A model generated the notes under the pieces. The model had not been told where the DNA came from. It saw only the letters and a list, made by a program, of their open reading frames with translations, and ran no database searches. DNA of 64,000 nt, taken from positions 62,001 through 126,000 of the forward strand of contig OZ023190.1 of assembly GCA_963995505.1 (NCBI GenBank). The letters are read 5' to 3'. The DNA comes from Hypericum androsaemum (Eukaryota > Streptophyta > Magnoliopsida > Malpighiales > Hypericaceae). Positions 59,166 to 64,000 of this stretch are shown here, piece by piece. The first letter of the stretch is position 1, and the number at the start of each line of letters is the position of its first letter. A program made the position numbers and the translations under genes.

Positions 59166-59913
59166 CATAAACGTATATATCAGAATCAAATAAAATTAAG
59201 ATTAACAACTAGTCTACTGATCTTCTATTCCATCAAAGATTTGATCGTCAATTAAACACACCTCTGTGGTATCTTGGTTTACAATAGTTACACTATAAGG
59301 CCTTTCATCAATTTTAATTTTACCGGTGCAGGTCATTGTTGGTGTTACTGCAAAATCAATACCAATAAATAAATATAATCAAATGAATATGAATATCGAA
59401 TCACCTAGAACCCGACATGCAAATCATGAACATTTAAACTGGAACTTTTAGAAGGAAATAAATAACTAGTATTTACCTTCAATTAATATAATGTTATTTA
59501 TTTCTCCATCGAAGCATTCATCTTCATTTTCGCCACTTCTGTTTACTATAGCCATAAGCCAAAGGTTTGGTCTGAATGGTTTAATGGTAGAGATGTCATA
59601 GCTCAAGCTCAAACTGAAAACGAATGGGAGACGAAAGGTTGAAAGCTTTAATTCTGTCTGTGTTGGTTTAGTCTTTATTGGTTTATCGGCGTTGGCAGAG
59701 AGTGGGAGAGGAAGGGTTGACGTCAGTTTTGGCGCAGCCGCCAAAATTTTTAACCCTTTTTAAATCTTTTTCATTAATCTATTAACCCTAATTTATAGAT
59801 TAGTTAGGTTAATAATGCTTTTCCACTATTGTCCCTGATGTAATTATTAATTCTTTTGATCCATTTCAGTAGGAACAATCCTTGTCCCTGCTTAATCTAA
59901 CCCCGAGTCGCCC

Positions 59914-60954
59914 AGCTGAATCTAGTGTATGTCGGGAGGGAGTTAGTGTTACTTAACATGCATTGGGATAAGAATCAAAACAGTCAAAGTCAAAGTACCA
60001 TTCCCCTTCATAGTTCACAATTCTCTCACTCCATTCCTTGTAAATCTAGTAATAGATCTGATCTGATCTGAATGGGCCCTTCAACTTCAAGTAGTGGCCA
60101 GGCTCAGGGACTGGATTTGGTCCTGGAGCACCAAATCCTGCCAGGCCTGGCCTAGAGTGAACCATAATCGTTGGATCGGGCCCTTTAAAAATATTGTTCA
60201 TTAGACGGCTAAGGATGATGGGGTAATTTTTTCTTTTTATCTCTCTTCCTCTCTCCCATTTCTCCTCCTTCCCTGCCTCTCTCTCTCTCTCTCTCTCATG
60301 GCCACCAGTAAGGATCGTCGCTGTCCTCCCCTCCATCGGAGTCTTGATCTCGTTGGAGCCGCATCGCTTACCTCCTCAGCCAGCCCTGCCGCTTGGATCC
60401 GACGCTGCCTATCCTCGGATATCCTTCGTCGGCATAATCTCCTTCGAAGTTGGCGACGATGAGTACGACTAGGACGACGTCGCAGACCTCATCCAATGGC
60501 AGGAGGATGGGGCTCATGGGGTTGCCCACGCAGGAGGAGGAGTCAGAGTACTCTTGGGAGGAGAGGACGAGGCCGTACTCGGAGCAGATGGTGTCGCCCT
60601 CCTCGTGGTCCCTTGATTGTTCTAATCTCTGTTAATAAAATGAGATTAGATTTGGCTATGGGTATTGTAGTACATGCAAATGGCGTATTCAATATTTAAT
60701 GGGTAATATCAAATATGAGATGAGGTGTAATCTGAGATGAACATAGTATGTGGTTTTTGTGAAAAGAGATGAAAAATGTGTGAAAAATGATTTTTTAGAC
60801 TAGGAAAATGAAATGAGAAAACTATGTGAAGATGATTTTTGTTGAGCCTTGGAAATGGAGATGGATGGGTGGGGAAGATAAAGTGTGAAGATGATTTTTT
60901 TACGTTGTGGGGATGCCTTGGGAACGGGCATGGATTGCATGGAAAGAATAAATG
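59914..60954. other. Intergenic sequence with a GC-rich island
   Basis: A CT run lies at about 60277-60298, followed by a GC-rich stretch (60300-60620) with short overlapping ORFs, for example 60450-60635. None shows recognisable homology. It may be a degraded gene 5' end. The rest is AT-rich. Confidence 0.4.
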
Positions 60955-61352
60955 GGAATGGTTTATGAATGGTTTACTTGGTTATATCGACTGGTTTACT
61001 CGGTTATATTGAATGGTTTACCCTGCTATATCGAATAGTTTACCTGGTTATATCAAATAGTTTACCCGGTTATATCAAATAGTTTACCCTGCTATATCGA
61101 ATAGTTTACCCTGCTATATCGAATAGTTTACTCGGCTAAATCGAATAGTTTACTCGGTTATATCGAATAGTTTACCCGGCTAAATCGAATGGTTTACTCG
61201 GCTATATCGAATAGTTTACCCGGCTATATCGAATGATTTATCCGGCTATATCGAATGGTTTATCCTGCTATGTCGAATAGTTTACCCGGTTATATCAAAT
61301 AGTTTACTCGGTTATATAGAATGGTTTACCCAGTTATTTCAAATGGTATACC
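60955..61352. repeat. 22-bp minisatellite of about 18 units
   Basis: Tandem units of the form AGTTTACCCGGYTATATCRAAT, with variation mainly at CCTGC, CCGGC and TCGGT in the middle. It is not bounded by recognisable element ends. Confidence 0.92.
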
Positions 61353-64000
61353 AATTTGATAATATTTAAAACTATTTATAATAAAAAAATTAAATAACTA
61401 TAATAAATAAAAGACAGGTCAGCCCTTTTTTATGAAAAAAAATGCGTCAGCCTTTTTTTGAGAAAAAAATGTGTCAGGTCTTTTTTTCTATCCCACGAGA
61501 TATTAGCCCATTTTATCTTTCCCACTATGTCAACCCCTTTTTTAATTTATCATTCTGCCCCGTCCACATGACTCCAAATCCGTACTGGATATGGCATACC
61601 AGTACCAAATCTTGTCCCCCGGACTCGATCTCCCACAATCTTTTTCTCTCCTTCCATTACATTTGCATATTGATGTATTATATTACTTAAAATAAACTGC
61701 TACGGGAATGGGATTCGTAGAGGATGAAACATATATAATAATGAGGTATGGATGTCTCGGGACTTTCCCAGTCCCACCTGGAATCTCATCAACATTTTAT
61801 TTAGAGCACAATTTCATAATTGGGGACAATACAGCATGGTCCCTGTCAACATTTCCCATACCTCAAAACATTTAACTATAACCAAATCGATCACAAAATC
61901 AACAATATGTATATGTATATGCCTCCTAACGATTAGAGACCACGAGAAAAAAAATATGGAGGCAAGTTGTTGATGTCAGGATGCTAGCTAGCTACAATTC
62001 GGAACCAATGCATGGGCCCATTCAATAGAAGCGACGGATCACCGTTTGTCTTTGAAGTTATTTCGATGGGCTTCAGCAAAGCTACAATCCAGAAGTTTTT
62101 GGTGTTTAAAGATGATGAGCCCAGATCTGAGTGCTGAAGGGTTATTATTAATTATTATGTCCTTCCTCGAGGCCCATTTTCTTTGTGTCAACAAATTACT
62201 AGTGATCAAAAGAAAATAATCAAGGCTAGTGACGAGGCCCACCTACTACAAATATTGAGAAATTGAACACAGCATGGATCCTGAACAGGCCCAATTGCGG
62301 AAGCCCGGAAAGTTTACTGATATACATGCATATGTGCGCCAACCTTTTTTTTAAGAATTAACATACATCCTTTCATTAATTTTGACTTAATTCGGAAAAT
62401 CGCATAATAATAATATATAGTTCTGGTAGTGGATGTAGTGTCCAATTGGGCATACATTATTTTATCTGAGATCTCCTAGCCATTCAATTGACAACCTCAT
62501 TTGCTGATGGTGGAATAAAATTAAGCATGCACATACTTAAATATCGCAATCCTAACTAGCAAGGCTCTACTTTCCACTCTCCAATATATCGATTGTGTCA
62601 CGCCGGTGATAAAGTCTACCACGACTTCACAATCTGATTCGATCTCAGAATGTATGTTCTGAGCCTGCTTGCTCAGATGAGAACATTGGAAGAACTTTAG
62701 AGCTGTGAGTGAGCCACTCTCGAATCTTTAGGGCATTCTAATATGTATAATGTGGCTCTTTATTCACGTGTACGGTACATGCTTTGGAGGGAGCCAGGTC
62801 AGGGAGGAGGTGCTATATTATTCTATTCCTTGATCATCATTCACCCACCCATCACCGGCACTGCAAGCCTTACGCCTTGCGTTTGTTATGTTTTTTTGTT
62901 TTAACCTCGAACCGGGTAGGATCTTTGCAAGGTGGCAAAGTTCTCCCAACAAATATTTAACACTGATGTGTATCCAATGAATCGAACCTGAGACCTAGTT
63001 AAGCTAGAACAACTAATCTAAATGCCGGTTGGTACCTCGCGTTTGTTATGTTTTAGTAAGTACTATCTGAATATCTATTAATCGATTGCGGTAATTAACT
63101 ATGCGCTAATTAACATTTATGATAAGCGTTGAATCCCTTTGTACTTGTCGACCTAACAAATCGAGGAGTAGAAAACCGAAATGGGTTGTTAGAAGGTATC
63201 CCAGATTCCCGGAGCGATGCGTCGGCCAAATGGGTCATGGGGCGGTGGAGGCTCACGTGTCCGCCAGCGTTTCATAATATTCCTGTATTAAATTATGTAT
63301 TCCACATGGAAAGAAGACCCGTAACTTCGATTGACATATTCCTAAATAAAAAGGTTGGCTGATTAATTGTGGATACATATTATGAGCTTCTACGGAAATT
63401 AATAAAGCTTAACTAAGAGCGAAATTGTCAGTCAGGAGAGCGAGTGAAATCCACTCTTTCCCCATGGATCGGCCACCCCAGTTAAATATGTATGTGGGTA
63501 ATATTATCACATTGGACTTAAATCCAATTTATATTATTCAAATTTTGTGATCTGAAAAAACCGAGAAAGCAACAAGTAGACGGATTTCGAAATTACTATT
63601 GAATCCAGTTGCCAAACGGTATTTAGTCTAACAATACAAAGAATAAACTAATTTAAGAAAGTTTAAGATTTAAACTTCTATATTGTGTAAAAATTTATTT
63701 TTCAAAAAAGAATTCCGTTGGTAATCCAATTGAGTGACTAGATAAATGGTTAATGCGGTATTTATTAATGCCAAATCGATAGCTAGCTATAAGTTACTGT
63801 TTCGGTTCGTTCTTTAATTTTTTTTTATCATCCAATAATCAACTAGTTTCGAGAAAACGCGGTTAGGCCGGTGCTTAGAATGACAGATAAAGGAGGTGGG
63901 TGAGAGAGTAATCAGGAATCTTCCCTTTTTGGATAAAAGTGGATCATATCCGATTCACCTTAACTATAAGTTTTTTTTAAAGGTAATGATGGATTAAATA
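61353..64000. other. AT-rich region without recognisable genes
   Basis: Short ORFs (for example 61442-61690 and 63129-63362) have no recognised homology. No transfer RNA, ribosomal RNA or transposon end was identified. Confidence 0.5.

Larger units (their letters stand above)
55349..59744 (-). pseudogene. FAR1/MULE-type transposase remnant
   Basis: Pieces run down the minus strand: an N-terminal ORF (59466-59744), an unclassified piece (about 59205-59350), a FAR1-type DNA-binding region (58040-58360; FYLYYAHKKEFSVRK, RYLCNKEGVRRTRK, then TGCRAMITFHL near 58000), the MULE transposase core (56784-57200; IIFTDQDKAIANVI, ALCTWHILENAKK), a middle part (56358-56732), a SWIM zinc finger (56027-56248; CSCRLYESLGLLCRHIL, then HYVMKRWTK) and a Lys-rich C-terminal part (55349-55645). 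The order is that of FAR1/FHY3 proteins and their transposon relatives. Stops and frameshifts occur between pieces, and repeat arrays fill the introns. Some pieces could be true exons, but the core breaks near 57080 and 57900 argue against a working gene. Confidence 0.85.
54541..59904 (-). mobile_element. Mutator-like transposon of FAR1 type, decayed
   Basis: The left end reads GGTTTTGGATTGAGTGGGG, and the reverse complement of the right end reads GGGGTTAGATTAAGCAGGG. GAGTCACCC (54532-54540) and GAGTCGCCC (59905-59913) form a 9-bp target duplication with one difference. The interior holds a broken minus-strand transposase of the FAR1/FHY3 type and large arrays of a 22-bp repeat. The one mismatch in the target duplication and the broken transposase suggest an old insertion. 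Confidence 0.85.

Noticed and set aside
62900..63030. tRNA-like or SINE-like sequence
   Set aside because: A GGTAGGATC...GAATCGAACC-like run was noticed, but no cloverleaf or A and B boxes with proper spacing could be folded.
63129..63362. 77-codon ORF as a possible gene
   Set aside because: No recognised family, no splice partner and no leader signal.

Overview
This is nuclear DNA of a flowering plant. It has spliced genes with GT-AG introns, plant-only families (phytochrome A, a PIF-type bHLH factor, a germin-like protein, a pectin acetylesterase, an NPF transporter), Ty3/gypsy, LINE and Mutator-like elements, and many microsatellites. The species cannot be named from the sequence. Exon boundaries were placed by hand from splice dinucleotides, phase and remembered family sequences. 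Every spliced model listed closes in frame except the RNA helicase, which needs two single-base corrections.

Layout. 1-5300: wreck of an Athila-type Ty3/gypsy retrotransposon, with a reverse transcriptase/integrase segment inverted between two arms of an inverted repeat and an env-like ORF beyond it. 6483-10474 (-): plastid DEAD-box RNA helicase RH3. 10692-12081: non-autonomous Mutator-like element with a 9-bp target duplication. 12.5-15.7 kb: three small plant genes of unknown function. 15.7-17.5 kb: microsatellite-rich DNA upstream of PHYA. 17576-21464 (+): PHYA. 22767-25896 (+): cytosolic glutamyl-tRNA synthetase. 26218-27613 (-): germin-like protein. 28559-32629 (-): flap endonuclease FEN1. 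33243-39215: decayed LINE, broken by a second Mutator-like end. 40623-43343 (+): NPF4-type transporter. 44419-45547: solo LTR with palindromic repeats in its U3. 46710-49564 (+): pectin acetylesterase. 50698-53108 (-): PIF3-like bHLH factor. 53705-59904: a FAR1-type Mutator-like transposon and a short non-autonomous relative. 60955-61352: a 22-bp minisatellite. The rest, to 64000, is AT-rich and without recognisable genes.

The genes do not form an operon, but the order is informative. From memory, Arabidopsis has PIF3, a pectin acetylesterase, a germin-like gene and PHYA close together on chromosome 1, and a pectin acetylesterase, FEN1, a germin-like gene, glutamyl-tRNA synthetase and RH3 close together on chromosome 5. 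This window holds both sets in one interleaved block, as expected of the unduplicated ancestral region. It also places the far-red photoreceptor PHYA about 30 kb from a gene for a PIF3-like transcription factor, the family that phytochromes bind. No clearly new biological system was found. The strongest observations are this block, the two frameshifts in RH3, the palindrome array in the solo LTR, the foldback retroelement and the FAR1-type transposon with 22-bp repeat arrays.
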